A stretch of 64,000 bases of DNA from Natronorubrum halophilum (GTDB lineage: Archaea; Halobacteriota; Halobacteria; Halobacteriales; Natrialbaceae). Both the position numbers and the translations under genes were made by a program. The notes beneath the pieces are model-generated. The model was not told the DNA's origin, ran no database searches, and saw only the letters and a list, made by a program, of their open reading frames with translations. The stretch lies in assembly GCF_003670115.1 (NCBI RefSeq), contig NZ_QQTY01000003.1, positions 434,001-498,000 on the forward strand. Reading direction: 5' to 3'. This document shows positions 27,071 through 36,645 of the stretch, in pieces (within the stretch, counting starts at the first letter, position 1; each line of letters opens with the position of its first letter).

Positions 27071-27990
27071 TCGATAATCTCCCCCTTCGGATCGAGGACG
27101 TCACGGAGACCGTCGCCGAGTAGGTTGAACCCGATCACCGCCATGGCGATGGCGAACGCCGGGAAGAAGACGAGCCACGGGGCATCGCCCATGAACGCCC
27201 ACCCCTGGTTGATCATCAGCCCCCACGACGGCGTCGGCGGCTGAACGCCCAGTCCGAGAAACGAGAGACTCGCTTCCAGCAACATCGTGAACGCGACGTT
27301 GATCGACCCCTGTACGAGCAGCGGGCCGACGCAGTTGGGCAACACTTCCCTGAAGATAATGTAGGAGTCGCTCTCGCCGCGGGCGACGGCCGCTTCGACG
27401 AACGATTCGTTGCGAACGGACAGCGCGGCGCTGCGCGCGACCCTGGCGATGAAGGGCGTGTAGACGAACGCCAGCGCGAGGATCAGGTTGAATAGATTCG
27501 GCTCCATTACGGCGACGATCGTCAGCGCGAGCAGGATCGGCGGGAACGACATCATCGCGTCCATCGCTCGCATCAATCCCTCGTCGACCAGCCCCTGATA
27601 GTAGCCGGCGACGATGCCGATCGTCGTCCCGAAGATCATCGCAATGCTGATCGATGTGAAGCCGACCAACACCGAGATTCGTGCTCCCGCAAGGACGCGG
27701 CTGAAGATGTCACGACCGAGATTGTCGGTTCCCATCAGATGCTCCATCGATGGGCCCTGTTCTCGATTCTGGACGTTCGTGGCCTCGGGATCGTGTGGCA
27801 CGAACGAGAACGGCTGTACCGTCACGTCGATGTACGGAACGGTGATCTTCTGTGCGAAGATGGCCACGAAAAAGAGCGCGACGATGATGCCGAGCCCGAT
27901 CATCGCCTTCTGGTTGCCGCGGAACTGGCGGATGAATCGCCCGTAGTGGGCCTTGCGTTCGTCCGTCAGCCGGAATCGATTCGTCGACAT
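27067..27990 (-). CDS. ABC transporter permease, DppC type
   Basis: This 307-residue inner permease has about six transmembrane helices. The N-terminal cytoplasmic segment RFIRQFRGNQKAMIGLG is typical of DppC/OppC. The conserved LMGTDNLGRDIFSRVLAGARIS appears in the periplasmic-side loop, and the EAA-type coupling motif is near VEAAVARGESDSYIIFREVLPN. It forms a heterodimer with the DppB-type protein encoded immediately upstream (one-base overlap). The C terminus ends with the family motif GLRDVLDPK. Confidence 0.93.
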   Translation of the reverse strand: MSTNRFRLTDERKAHYGRFIRQFRGNQKAMIGLGIIVALFFVAIFAQKITVPYIDVTVQPFSFVPHDPEATNVQNREQGPSMEHLMGTDNLGRDIFSRVLAGARISVLVGFTSISIAMIFGTTIGIVAGYYQGLVDEGLMRAMDAMMSFPPILLALTIVAVMEPNLFNLILALAFVYTPFIARVARSAALSVRNESFVEAAVARGESDSYIIFREVLPNCVGPLLVQGSINVAFTMLLEASLSFLGLGVQPPTPSWGLMINQGWAFMGDAPWLVFFPAFAIAMAVIGFNLLGDGLRDVLDPKGEIIE

Positions 27991-28949
27991 TATTCGGACC
28001 CTCCGTATCGAATTCGCGGATCGACGTACGCGTAGAACGTGTCGGCGAGAAAATTCGATACCATGTAGATGAGCGCGATCACGATAATACAGCCCTGTAA
28101 GAGCGGGATATCTCGGTTTTCGATCGCCGTCAGCGTCAGCTGGCCGATGCCGGGCCAGGAGAACACTTCCTCGAGGACGACGACGCCGCCGAACGCGTAG
28201 CTAAACTGGAACGCGACCACCGTGATGATCGGGATCGCGGCGTTTTTCAACGCGTGTCGGAGGACGACCGAGCGTTCGCTGAGCCCCTTCGATCGGGCGA
28301 ACTCGACGTAGTCTTCGCTGAGTTCGTCGATCATGCTCGAGCGCGTCATTCGCATGATGTACGCCGTCAGCGCGACGCCCATCGCGCTCGCCGGGAGCGC
28401 GAGGAAGTGAAGCGACGCGAGCGGATCGACCAGCGGTGAGACGTAGCCTCGAGTCGGGAACCCACCCAATGTGAGCGCGAACACGTAGATGAAGACGAGC
28501 CCCCACAGGAAGATGGGAAGCGAGAGGCCGACGAACGCGAGCATCGACGCGGTGAGGTCGGCGGGCGTGTTCTTTTTCACCGCTGCGATGATCCCCAGCG
28601 GGATCGAGAGACTCACCGAGATGATCGTCGCGGAGATCGCGAGCAACAGCGAACGCGGTAAGCGCAGCGCGATCTGATCGGCAACCGGCGTGTTGTACCG
28701 CAGCGAGGTACCCATATCTCCGGTGAGCAAGCCGGTGATCCACTGGAAGTACTGAACGTACAGCGGCTGGTCGAGTCCGAGCTGTGCTTCGAGTTGCGCG
28801 ATCGATTGCTCGGTGGCGTTCGGTCCGAGAATCAAAAGCGCCACGTTGCCCGGCAACACGTTGGTGAGCCCGAACGTGATGAGCGACACGAGAAACAACG
28901 TGACGAGGGTGAATCCGAGCCGCTTGAACAGGTAACTAGCGAATGCCAT
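27990..28949 (-). CDS. ABC transporter permease, DppB type
   Basis: This 319-residue permease has the N-terminal DppB/OppB pattern (LFKRLGFTLVTLFLVSLITFGLTNVLPGN), six transmembrane helices and the coupling loop VEFARSKGLSERSVVLRHALKNA. It ends with the family-typical FYAYVDPRIRYG. It pairs with the DppC-type permease to form the channel. The gene starts 68 bp after the substrate-binding protein gene in transcription order, consistent with one operon. Confidence 0.93.
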   Translation of the reverse strand: MAFASYLFKRLGFTLVTLFLVSLITFGLTNVLPGNVALLILGPNATEQSIAQLEAQLGLDQPLYVQYFQWITGLLTGDMGTSLRYNTPVADQIALRLPRSLLLAISATIISVSLSIPLGIIAAVKKNTPADLTASMLAFVGLSLPIFLWGLVFIYVFALTLGGFPTRGYVSPLVDPLASLHFLALPASAMGVALTAYIMRMTRSSMIDELSEDYVEFARSKGLSERSVVLRHALKNAAIPIITVVAFQFSYAFGGVVVLEEVFSWPGIGQLTLTAIENRDIPLLQGCIIVIALIYMVSNFLADTFYAYVDPRIRYGGSE

Positions 28950-29017
28950 TTATGACGGAATGTGCGAGTCTGTGTGGTTCATGTGTGCGGAATGCGTTCG
29001 AGTGTCTACGACGAGCA

Positions 29018-30586
29018 TTACTCGAGTTGCGTGTCTTCGAATCGAAACGTCGAGCCGTCCGGTGCCATGACCTCGCCCGTGAAGTCGTTCGTGCGAGCCA
29101 TCAGCGTCGGCATCCAGTACAGCAGGATGTGGCCCGAACGACGCTCTTTGAGTAGTTCGGCGGCGTCGTGATACAGCGGCGCGCGTTCCTCGATGTCGTA
29201 GAGTTGCCGCGCTTCGTCGACGAGGTCGTTGTACTCTTCGTCCTCCCATCCGGTAAAGAAGAACGCGCCGTCGGAGTGGAGCGGACGGTGGAATCCGGCA
29301 TCGGGGAACCAGAGGCCCAGGTAGGAACTGGTCGTCGCCTGGAAGTTCTGATCCGTGTAGACGTCGCTGAGCCAGTTACTCCACGTGATCATCTGGATAT
29401 CGAGTTCGATGCCGACCTCCGACGCCTGGGATTCGATGATCTGCGCCGCGCTCACCTGATCGTTGTACTGTTGTGGGATCTGGAACGTCGCCTCGAAGCC
29501 GTCGGAATACCCCGCCGCATCCAGGTGTTCCTGCGCCAGTTCGTAATCCTGTTGCCGCGGCTGGAGGTCGGGATGCTCCCACTCGCTGTCGGGTGCGGCG
29601 GGACTCGCGGCGACCTGTCCCTGACCGTACAGCGCCGCTTCCATGACTTCGTTCTTGTCGATCGCATACTCGAGTGCGAGTCGCGCGTCGCGGCTGTCAA
29701 ACGGTTCCTCGTTGCAGTTCACGCCGAGGTAGACGAGCGATTTCGGGAACCGATTGATGAAGTCGACCTCCGAATCGTCCTCGAGGTCCGACGCGTGTCG
29801 TGGCGGCACGTCGTTGATGAAATCCACTTCGCCGGCTCTGAACGTATTGAGGCGATTGTCGTTGTCGGGAATTTCGTTCTTCGTGACTCGCTCGAGGTGC
29901 GGAAGGCCGTCGTCCCAGTAGTCGTCGTATTTCACCATGACGAACTCGGAGTCGATCTCCATGCTCTCGAATTCGAAGGGACCGGTTCCGATCGGCTCGG
30001 TGAACTCGTCTTGGCTCTGTTCGGCCTGATGGGCCGGAAGAACGTGCATGTGAGACGTCGCCATTCGCGACAGTAACGGCGCGAACGGCTCGGTTAGCAC
30101 CATCTCGAACGTGTACTCGTCCGCCGCGTCCATCGAGTCGACCAGCGCCATGTAATCCGCCGCGAGCCCCTCCTGCTCTTCGATGCGGGTGAACGACGCG
30201 AGCACGTCGTCGGCGGTGAGCTCCGTACCGTCGTGAAAGAGGACGCCCTCGCGAAGCGAGAACGTGATCTCCAGGTTGTCCTCGGAGGTCTCCCAGGACT
30301 CCGCCAGCAGCGGCTCGAGTTCGTAATCCCAGTTGACTCTGACGAGTCCCTGCGTGATGTTCTCGAGGACGCGTGCGGTGGCCGCTGCGCTCTCAAAGTG
30401 TGGGTCGAGGCTCTGGACGGGGACGCTCCCACCCCACAGAAGTTCGCCGTCGGGTCGACCATCGTCGACGTCGCCGGCACACCCTGCGAGGGCGAGCGGA
30501 ACACTGGCTGCAGCGGTTTTCATGAAGAGACGGCGGCTCGGACCGTCTGATGACAGTTCGATCGCTGGATTGTCAGGACTTGCCAT
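29018..30586 (-). CDS. ABC transporter substrate-binding lipoprotein, family 5
   Basis: This 522-residue protein starts with a Tat signal and lipobox (SRRLFMKTAAASVPLALAGC), so it is exported folded and anchored on the outer membrane face. It has the family-5 (peptide/nickel/oligosaccharide) pattern: DPHFESAAATARVLENITQGLVRVN, then LREGVLFHDGTELTADDV, IGTGPFEF and ALEYAIDKNEV. ATGs at 30601 and 30688 are alternatives. I choose 30586 because a strong TATA-like TTTATTATAC lies about 30-38 bp upstream. The next upstream gene is a carbamoylase and the last operon gene is DUF1028, so the ligand may be a peptide, hydantoin or N-carbamoyl compound. Confidence 0.9.
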   Translation of the reverse strand: MASPDNPAIELSSDGPSRRLFMKTAAASVPLALAGCAGDVDDGRPDGELLWGGSVPVQSLDPHFESAAATARVLENITQGLVRVNWDYELEPLLAESWETSEDNLEITFSLREGVLFHDGTELTADDVLASFTRIEEQEGLAADYMALVDSMDAADEYTFEMVLTEPFAPLLSRMATSHMHVLPAHQAEQSQDEFTEPIGTGPFEFESMEIDSEFVMVKYDDYWDDGLPHLERVTKNEIPDNDNRLNTFRAGEVDFINDVPPRHASDLEDDSEVDFINRFPKSLVYLGVNCNEEPFDSRDARLALEYAIDKNEVMEAALYGQGQVAASPAAPDSEWEHPDLQPRQQDYELAQEHLDAAGYSDGFEATFQIPQQYNDQVSAAQIIESQASEVGIELDIQMITWSNWLSDVYTDQNFQATTSSYLGLWFPDAGFHRPLHSDGAFFFTGWEDEEYNDLVDEARQLYDIEERAPLYHDAAELLKERRSGHILLYWMPTLMARTNDFTGEVMAPDGSTFRFEDTQLE

Positions 30587-30615
30587 GTCGTTGTGCAGCA
30601 TTGAAAGTATTGTAT

Positions 30616-30626
30616 AATAAATCTTT
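30616..30626 (-). promoter_or_regulatory. TATA-like promoter element of the dpp-type operon
   Basis: A TTTATTATAC stretch on the minus strand lies about 30-40 bp before the chosen ATG at 30586, the most AT-rich point in the gap after the carbamoylase gene. It suggests that the transporter operon has its own promoter. Confidence 0.45.
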
Positions 30627-30768
30627 GCATAGGGGGCAAACATCTGTCGTCCGAACGCCGGAAACGCGATCATGTTCCGCCGTTCCAAGCGCTAAGACTG
30701 TACGTTCCACAATCGCCCCTCTCGTCGTTCCTCCGAGCTCGACAGCCACCACCGCCCATCATCTCGAG

Positions 30769-32019
30769 TCACGCCTCGGCGAGTCGTGCGAGCGCTTCGG
30801 CGAGAACGGTAGTCGCTGCAGCGCAGTCCTCCCACTCGGTCCACTCTCGAGGGTTGTGCGAGATTCCGCCGCGGGACGGTGCGAACAGCAGTCCTGCATC
30901 GGTCACTCGAGCGACGTTCATCGTATCGTGAGCGGCCCCCGAGTGCATGAGAGACGCACGAACGTTCGTCGCAGCGGCTGCTTCGATCAGCGTCTCACGG
31001 CACCGATCCGTCATGGGCTCGGGCGGCACGTCGTACGGACGGGAAACGCTCGCCTCGACGTTTCGCTCCCGCTCGATCCGTCGCGCGCTCGCCTCGAGTG
31101 CGTTGACGAGTTTCGCGATCGAATCGCTCGAGACGTCCCGAATATCGATCCCGAGGCGGACCTGTCCCGGAATCACGTTCGTCGCGTTCGGTTCGACGAC
31201 CGATTTTCCGACCGTTCCGACCGCCGACGGCGACGCGTCGGCGACGATGCGATTCGCGGCCGCCTCGACGTCCAGGACGACTTCGCTCGCTGCAGCCAGC
31301 GCATCGGTTCGGTCGGTCATCGGCGTCGATCCCGCGTGGTCCGCTTCGCCGGTCACCTCGAGATAGCAGTGGGTGATTCCCGTAATATTCGTGACGATTC
31401 CCGCGGAAGCACCGTCCTGCTCGAGCCGCGTGCCTTGCTCGACGTGGAGTTCGAGCCACGAATCCCACTCGGAGGCGTCGATTCGTCCGCTCCCGTGAAA
31501 GCCGATTCGGTCGAGCGCCTCCTCGAGCGTCGTTCCGGATTCGTCCTCGAACGCGAGCGCGTCGTCGACCGACTGCTGGCCGGTTGCGACGGACGAACCG
31601 AGGATTCCGTTGCCGAATCGTTGTCCCTCCTCTTCGGTGAAACACACGACGTGTAACGGCCGCTCGAGCGACCGATCCGACTTCCGTATCGCCCGAACCG
31701 CCTCGAGCCCGCCGTAGACGCCCAGCGGGCCGTCGAAGATTCCGCCGACCGGGACCGAGTCGAGGTGGCTGCCGGTCACGACCGGCGGCGCGGTCGGGTC
31801 CGCGCTGGGCGGCACCCATCGGCCCACGATGTTCCCGACGGCATCGATACGAACGTCGAATCCGCCCGCCTCGAGTCGATCAACGAATCGTTCGCGTGCT
31901 CGGCGGTTAGCGTCCGTTCCGGTGAGCGCAGTTCGCCCCTGTCCCTCGGCGTCGGGCAACGCGCCAAACTGGGCGTTAGCTTCGATTTCTCGCCGAAGCT
32001 TCCCCTCGGAGACCTTCAT
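30769..32019 (-). CDS. M20-family N-carbamoyl-L-amino-acid hydrolase / allantoate amidohydrolase
   Basis: This 416-residue protein is a Zn-dependent amidase of the hydantoinase/carbamoylase type. Evidence includes GRTALTGTDANRRARERFVDRLEAGGF, GNIVGRW, the metal motif GSHLDSVPVGGIFDGPLGV, CFTEEEGQRFGNGILGS with catalytic and metal Glu, and ELHVEQGTRLE. HAGSTPMTDRTDAL follows in the dimerisation lid, and MLHSGAAHDTM carries the last His. It would cleave N-carbamoyl amino acids to amino acid, CO2 and ammonia, the step after hydantoin ring opening. A TATA-like ACTTAAC at about 32045-32053 lies 26-34 bp upstream. The divergent IclR gene is the likely regulator. Confidence 0.93.
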   Translation of the reverse strand: MKVSEGKLRREIEANAQFGALPDAEGQGRTALTGTDANRRARERFVDRLEAGGFDVRIDAVGNIVGRWVPPSADPTAPPVVTGSHLDSVPVGGIFDGPLGVYGGLEAVRAIRKSDRSLERPLHVVCFTEEEGQRFGNGILGSSVATGQQSVDDALAFEDESGTTLEEALDRIGFHGSGRIDASEWDSWLELHVEQGTRLEQDGASAGIVTNITGITHCYLEVTGEADHAGSTPMTDRTDALAAASEVVLDVEAAANRIVADASPSAVGTVGKSVVEPNATNVIPGQVRLGIDIRDVSSDSIAKLVNALEASARRIERERNVEASVSRPYDVPPEPMTDRCRETLIEAAAATNVRASLMHSGAAHDTMNVARVTDAGLLFAPSRGGISHNPREWTEWEDCAAATTVLAEALARLAEA

Positions 32020-32044
32020 GAGTCACTGCTTGATCTGAAGTACT

Positions 32045-32053
32045 CTGTGTTAA
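32045..32053 (-). promoter_or_regulatory. TATA-like promoter element of the carbamoylase gene
   Basis: An ACTTAAC element on the minus strand sits 26-34 bp before the ATG at 32019, the spacing expected for a leaderless haloarchaeal transcript. Confidence 0.45.
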
Positions 32054-32435
32054 GTGTTTGCGTTCTTCGTAACTATCCTTCCACCCACCGGATGTCCACC
32101 GACACCGAAGGGACCCCGTCGTGAGCGATCACACCGTCGATAATCGTTCCCGTTTCCCGAATAGAAACTGGTTGGGGAGCGACCGGCGGAACGGACGAAG
32201 CCGAGTCGGCGGGATCGGATCGGTAGCTGCCGAAATGAGCGACTGTTCGCGCTACCGAACGGGGATCTCGACCGGACGGGTACCGCGCGTGACGTGACTC
32301 TTCGCTACCGAAATACGAATTCGAACGACCGCAGAGCGCGACCCTGCCGGCACGCCGTAGCCGGGTTAGCGGATCGACCAGATGCTGCGTTTTCGAAAAG
32401 CGAACAACTATCGTCCTGGCCGGCAACGGTATCGT

Positions 32436-33236
32436 ATGCCCGACGCCAACGATCGATCCCCTCGGCAGTTGGAAACCGTCGCGCGGTCGTGCGACGTCAT
32501 CGAAGCGCTCGAGGAACTGGACGGAGCAGGCGTAACGGAACTGGCCAACTACCTCGATCTCTCGAAAAGTTCGGCGTACTCGTATCTCGCTACGCTCCGC
32601 GAGAAGCGACTCGTCGTCAAAACCGATCAGACGTACCGACTCAGCCTCGAATTTTTGTATCTCGGAAAAACGGTCCGTCACCGGCACGTTCTCTTCGGAC
32701 ACGGCAAGGAACAGGTCGAAGCGCTCGCCGACGAAACCGGGGAGTACGTCCATCTCATGTGCGAACAACACGGCCTCGAGCGGAACATCCACAAGGTCGC
32801 AGGCGAAAACGCAGTCGGTGATACGTATCATACGGCCAAAGAACGGAAAACGGACTATCTCCACTTCACCGCGACGGGAAAAGCCGTCCTCGCATACCTC
32901 CCGGAAAGCCGCGTCGAGGAAATAATCGACGAGCACGGTCTCGTCCGAAAGACCGAAAATACGATCACGGACAGGGAGGCGCTCTTCGAGGAACTTCGGT
33001 CCGTCCGAGCGCAGGGGTACGCGGTAAACGACGAAGAAGAGATCAAGGGGATTCGCGCGGTCGGCGCACCGATTCGCAGCGACGATGGAACCGTTCTCGG
33101 AGCGATCAGCGTTTCCGGGCCGACGAGCCGAATCAACGGCGATCGGTACCACGAGACCCTGCCGATGAACGTCATGGAACGCGCGAACATCACGGAGGCG
33201 AGTATCAATCTCTCGAGCGCCAGTCGGTCGCTTTGA
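32436..33236 (+). CDS. IclR family transcriptional regulator
   Basis: This 266-residue protein has an N-terminal winged helix (CDVIEALEELDGAGVTELANYLDLSKSSAYSYLATLREKRLV). A GAF-like effector domain follows with HHLMCEQHG-, LHFTATGKAVLAYLP-, GYAVNDEEEIKGIRAVGAPI- and GAISVSGPTSRI-type motifs, all standard for IclR. The frame is open 18 codons further upstream. ATG 32436 is preferred because an AACTATC element 24-31 bp upstream suits a leaderless transcript. The gene is divergent from the carbamoylase-transporter block, which it probably controls in response to a pathway metabolite. It also lies next to a palindrome at 33253-33274. Confidence 0.92.
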   Translation: MPDANDRSPRQLETVARSCDVIEALEELDGAGVTELANYLDLSKSSAYSYLATLREKRLVVKTDQTYRLSLEFLYLGKTVRHRHVLFGHGKEQVEALADETGEYVHLMCEQHGLERNIHKVAGENAVGDTYHTAKERKTDYLHFTATGKAVLAYLPESRVEEIIDEHGLVRKTENTITDREALFEELRSVRAQGYAVNDEEEIKGIRAVGAPIRSDDGTVLGAISVSGPTSRINGDRYHETLPMNVMERANITEASINLSSASRSL

Positions 33237-33252
33237 GTGCGAGGCGTATGTT

Positions 33253-33274
33253 ATTACAACCATACGGCTGTAAT
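33253..33274. promoter_or_regulatory. Palindromic motif downstream of the IclR gene
   Basis: The arms ATTACAACC and GGCTGTAAT (one mismatch) surround ATAC. The core TTACAACCATA recurs in a second palindrome at 52556-52581. It may be a transcription-factor site. Confidence 0.4.
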
Positions 33275-33394
33275 GTTATGGAAAAATCGAGAGAAATCGC
33301 GGATCACCGATTCGGAGCGATCGATACCCAACTTCGTAGAGACCCGGACACGACGTGTACGTATCGATGAACCGAAACCGACTCCGGTGGCAGT

Positions 33395-33660
33395 ATGAAC
33401 ACGACAGATTCGGTCGGTCGTCTCGATGAACAAATCACCGAACTACTAGCGAATAGAGACTCGATTACCCAATATCGTGGTAATCGATGCGGATTCGAAC
33501 GATCGTTGAGAACACCTGCCGGCGTAGCGTTTGCATTTCGAGAACGTAGACAGCGAGTGCGTTGGCCCGGATTGCGGGAACTATCGGAAGGACGACAATC
33601 AGGTCGTCGTCGCCGACACGTATTACGAACTGTGCTGTGGGCGAACTGCTAACACGATAC
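33395..33660 (+). pseudogene. Possible frameshifted small Cys-rich protein gene
   Basis: The frame from ATG 33395 reads MNTTDSVGRLDEQITELLAN and later RCGFERS. At about 33530-33545 the coding character passes to another frame reading ENVDSECVGPDCGNYRKDD, then VADTYYELCCG. Joined, these would make a protein of about 85 residues with a metal-binding-like Cys set. Neither half alone looks complete. This is a tentative reading. Confidence 0.3.
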
Positions 33661-34206
33661 CTGTGTCACGGCACGCTCCGACGGACGATTTCGGAACGCG
33701 GCATATTTACATTCGTACTCATGTCATTACATCGGCCACCAAGTCTCTCGAGCAAGAGATTCGGTGCTCTGGAGCGGTACTCGCAGAATCCTTGTTCGAA
33801 CTGCTGCTACCGAACAGACCGGACGACGACGCGGCATTCTAGTACCGATACGCCGAATCACACATCTACACACCGTATGGCTGTCAGCCGAGTACCGTCA
33901 GAGCCGAATACTGACCTCGGGCAGTTTATGTCCTACTTCTGTCTCTTAGTCCGCTATCAAACAGATTTATTAGATATTCGATTGGGGCTCGTCCGTCGAT
34001 TCTCGAGTTATATCGGAGAAACGAATATATGATAGAGAGAGTATCTTTCCGTGAGATCAGGAACAGGGCTCCCTGTTCGGACGGTGAATCCACCGGCAGG
34101 TGACTTCCGGTCAGCGACGACGGCCGATGGGAGAAAGGCGCGGCGATCCCGATCGCGAACCGAGCGGTCGACGACGAAAACGAGTCCGTAGGACGGCGCG
34201 GCTGTC
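33661..34206. other. Non-coding stretch before the GH3 gene
   Basis: About 550 bp with no convincing gene on either strand. The middle part, around 33940-34040, is AT-rich. No mobile-element end was recognised. Confidence 0.45.
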
Positions 34207-36447
34207 TCAGTCGCTACGCGGACGGACGTCGAGGTCGAACGTTCGATCCCCGACGGAGAGTCGAAGGCTCCCGTCGTCGATCCGCCCGTCGCGCGATCGT
34301 TCGAAGAGCCCGATCTCGTCCGCGTCGATTCGGAGCGTCACATCCGCTCGCGCTCCGCGCTCGAGTTCGACGCGCTCGAACGCCCACAGTTCGCGGACGG
34401 GCGTTACGACCGAACTGAACTCGTCTCGGCCGAACACCTGGACGACCTCGCTCCCGCGTCGATTGCCCGTGTTGGCCACCGTGACTCGGACCGTGACGTC
34501 CTCGTCCGGACGAATCGTGTTCTCCGATAGTTCGATCGACTCGTACTCGAGGGTAGTGTAGCTCAGGCCGTGGCCGAACTCGAAGAGCGGATCGTACGAT
34601 GCCGGGTGCTCGTCGGGTCCGATCGGGTGCGGGTGTGGCATGTGGTTGAAGTACGTCGGGAGCGTCTCCGCCGACCGCGGGATCGAGATCGGGAGCCGTC
34701 CGCCGGGTTCGGACTCGCCGAACAGCGTCTCCGCGATTACCTCGCCGCCGACACGGCCGGGGTAGTACGCCATGAGGATCGACGGCACCGTCTCCGCCAG
34801 CCACTCGACGGCCAGCGGCCGCCCGGTGACCAGGACCGCAACGACGGGCGTCCCCGTCTCCGACACCGCCTCGACGAGGTCGCGCTGGGCGTCGGGGAGC
34901 GAAAGCTTGCCGCGCGTCGGGAACTCGCCCGTCTCGCTGGCGGTCTTCGCGGAGGGGCCGAACTCGTGAAGGTACCAATCCTCGCCGAGTGCGACCACGG
35001 CGACGTCCGCTTTTGCCGCTCGCTCCGCAGCGGCCTCGACGTCGACGGGGGCGCCGATAGCGCTGCCGGGTTCGTGGGTGACGGTTGTCTCGTCGTCCAC
35101 CGTGTCGTCGACTCCCTCGAGGATCGTCGTTCCCGGGATGCCGGCGTCCGCGTTGCAGCTCCACCCGCCGTTCTGGTGGACCATCTCGTCGGCGTTCGGG
35201 CCGGTCACGAACACCTCGTCGACACCATCGCCGAGGGGGAGGAGGTCGTCGTCGTTTTGTAACAGCGTGAGCGACTTCCGGACGGCCTCCCGCGCCGTAT
35301 CGAGGCTCTCGTCGGAGCCCAGTGTCGCCGCGGCTTCGGGGTCCGGATACGGATCCTCGAAGAGGCCGAGAGCGAACTTCGCCCGCAGCACTCGCCCGAC
35401 GCTGTCTTCGAGCAGGCGTTCGGATAGCTCGCGCTGCTCGAGCAGGTCCCGAACGTGCTGTGCGTGGTCGGCCCCGGCGACCGAACCGATGTCGAGGCCC
35501 GCACGGTGTGTCTGGCGCGCCGCTTCGATCGGGCTTCCCGCCGTCCGGTGCTCCTCGTGTAACTGCGTGATCCCGTTCCAGTCGGAGACGACGACGCCGT
35601 CGAAATCCAGTTCTTCGCGGAGGAGTCCCGTCAGGAACCGGCGCGACCCGTGAGCCGGTTCGCCGTCGATCGAGTTGTAACACGGCATCACCGCGCCGAC
35701 GCCCTCGTCGATCGCCGCCTCGAACGGCGGAAGGAGTACGTTACGGAGCGTGTGCGAGGACACGTCGACCGGCGCGGCGTCCTCCCCGCGCGTGGGCACC
35801 CCGTAGGCCGGGAAGTGCTTCGCCGTCGCGAGCACCGAGTTGGCGTCGAGTTCGTCGCCCTGGTACCCGCGAACTTCGCTGGCGGCCAGCGTTCCGACGA
35901 GGTAGGGGCTCTCGCCGAACGTCTCTCCGGTTCGTCCCCATCGCGGATCGCGTACGACGTCGCACGTCGGACCGTAGTTCTGGGCGGAACCGGTCGCCCG
36001 CATCTCTTTCGCGGTGATTTCGGCGGCGCGTTCGACGAGGTCGGGGCTCCACGTCGCCGCCGCACCCAGGTTGTTCGGAAAGACGGTCGACTCCGCGATG
36101 TAGGCGTGACCGTGAACCGCGTCGGCTGCGAACAGCAACGGGATACCGAGGCGCGTCGCTTCGACGGCGTGCTCTTGCAGTCGGCGAGCCGCGTCGACGG
36201 CGTCCTCGACCGACTCGTTGGGAGAGCCGCCCCAGCCGAAGGGGGCGACGGATCCGATGTGATACTCGTCGATTTCGTCGATAACGTCGTCGACTCCGTG
36301 GAGCCCCTCGTCGAGCACTCCGACGTAGGAACCGGCCAGCTGGCCGATCTTCTCTTCGGTCGTCATCCGATCGAGGAGGTCCGCAACGCGCGCTTCGATC
36401 GGCAGCGACGGATCTAGGTACGGCTCGCTGTCCTCTAGGCCTGTCAT
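34207..36447 (-). CDS. GH3 family beta-glucosidase
   Basis: This 746-residue glycoside hydrolase family 3 enzyme has an N-terminal TIM-barrel-like domain with KHFPAYG (Lys210, His211) and the nucleophile motif GVVVSDWNG (Asp289). An alpha/beta sandwich follows, with VTGPNADEM and ALGEDWYLHEFG, and then a fibronectin-III-like C-terminal domain (YTTLEYESIELSENTIRPDEDVTVRVTVANTG). It lacks a signal peptide, so it should act in the cytoplasm on imported gluco-oligosaccharides. The frame is open 53 codons further upstream. I start at 36447 because a TATA-like ACTTATTTG at 36472-36481 lies 25-34 bp before it. The oligosaccharide-type transporter is encoded divergently next to it. Confidence 0.93.
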   Translation of the reverse strand: MTGLEDSEPYLDPSLPIEARVADLLDRMTTEEKIGQLAGSYVGVLDEGLHGVDDVIDEIDEYHIGSVAPFGWGGSPNESVEDAVDAARRLQEHAVEATRLGIPLLFAADAVHGHAYIAESTVFPNNLGAAATWSPDLVERAAEITAKEMRATGSAQNYGPTCDVVRDPRWGRTGETFGESPYLVGTLAASEVRGYQGDELDANSVLATAKHFPAYGVPTRGEDAAPVDVSSHTLRNVLLPPFEAAIDEGVGAVMPCYNSIDGEPAHGSRRFLTGLLREELDFDGVVVSDWNGITQLHEEHRTAGSPIEAARQTHRAGLDIGSVAGADHAQHVRDLLEQRELSERLLEDSVGRVLRAKFALGLFEDPYPDPEAAATLGSDESLDTAREAVRKSLTLLQNDDDLLPLGDGVDEVFVTGPNADEMVHQNGGWSCNADAGIPGTTILEGVDDTVDDETTVTHEPGSAIGAPVDVEAAAERAAKADVAVVALGEDWYLHEFGPSAKTASETGEFPTRGKLSLPDAQRDLVEAVSETGTPVVAVLVTGRPLAVEWLAETVPSILMAYYPGRVGGEVIAETLFGESEPGGRLPISIPRSAETLPTYFNHMPHPHPIGPDEHPASYDPLFEFGHGLSYTTLEYESIELSENTIRPDEDVTVRVTVANTGNRRGSEVVQVFGRDEFSSVVTPVRELWAFERVELERGARADVTLRIDADEIGLFERSRDGRIDDGSLRLSVGDRTFDLDVRPRSD

Positions 36448-36471
36448 GGATCTACCCATCTCTCGAGGTGA

Positions 36472-36481
36472 CAAATAAGTG
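36472..36481 (-). promoter_or_regulatory. TATA-like promoter element of the GH3 gene
   Basis: An ACTTATTTG stretch on the minus strand, 25-34 bp upstream of ATG 36447, fits a leaderless transcript and helped choose the start. Confidence 0.5.
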
Positions 36482-36645
36482 TATCCCTCGGCAGTCGAGC
36501 GGCGACGCTCGGGCGAATAATCGACGAGTACGCGCGGTCGGACCCGTCCGTCGCTGACCGTACGTACACGCGATGAAACTTTGCAAAAGATAGTTATAAA
36601 CTCCAAAAATTATTTACAATCGAACACTCAAGGTAGGGTAGCACC

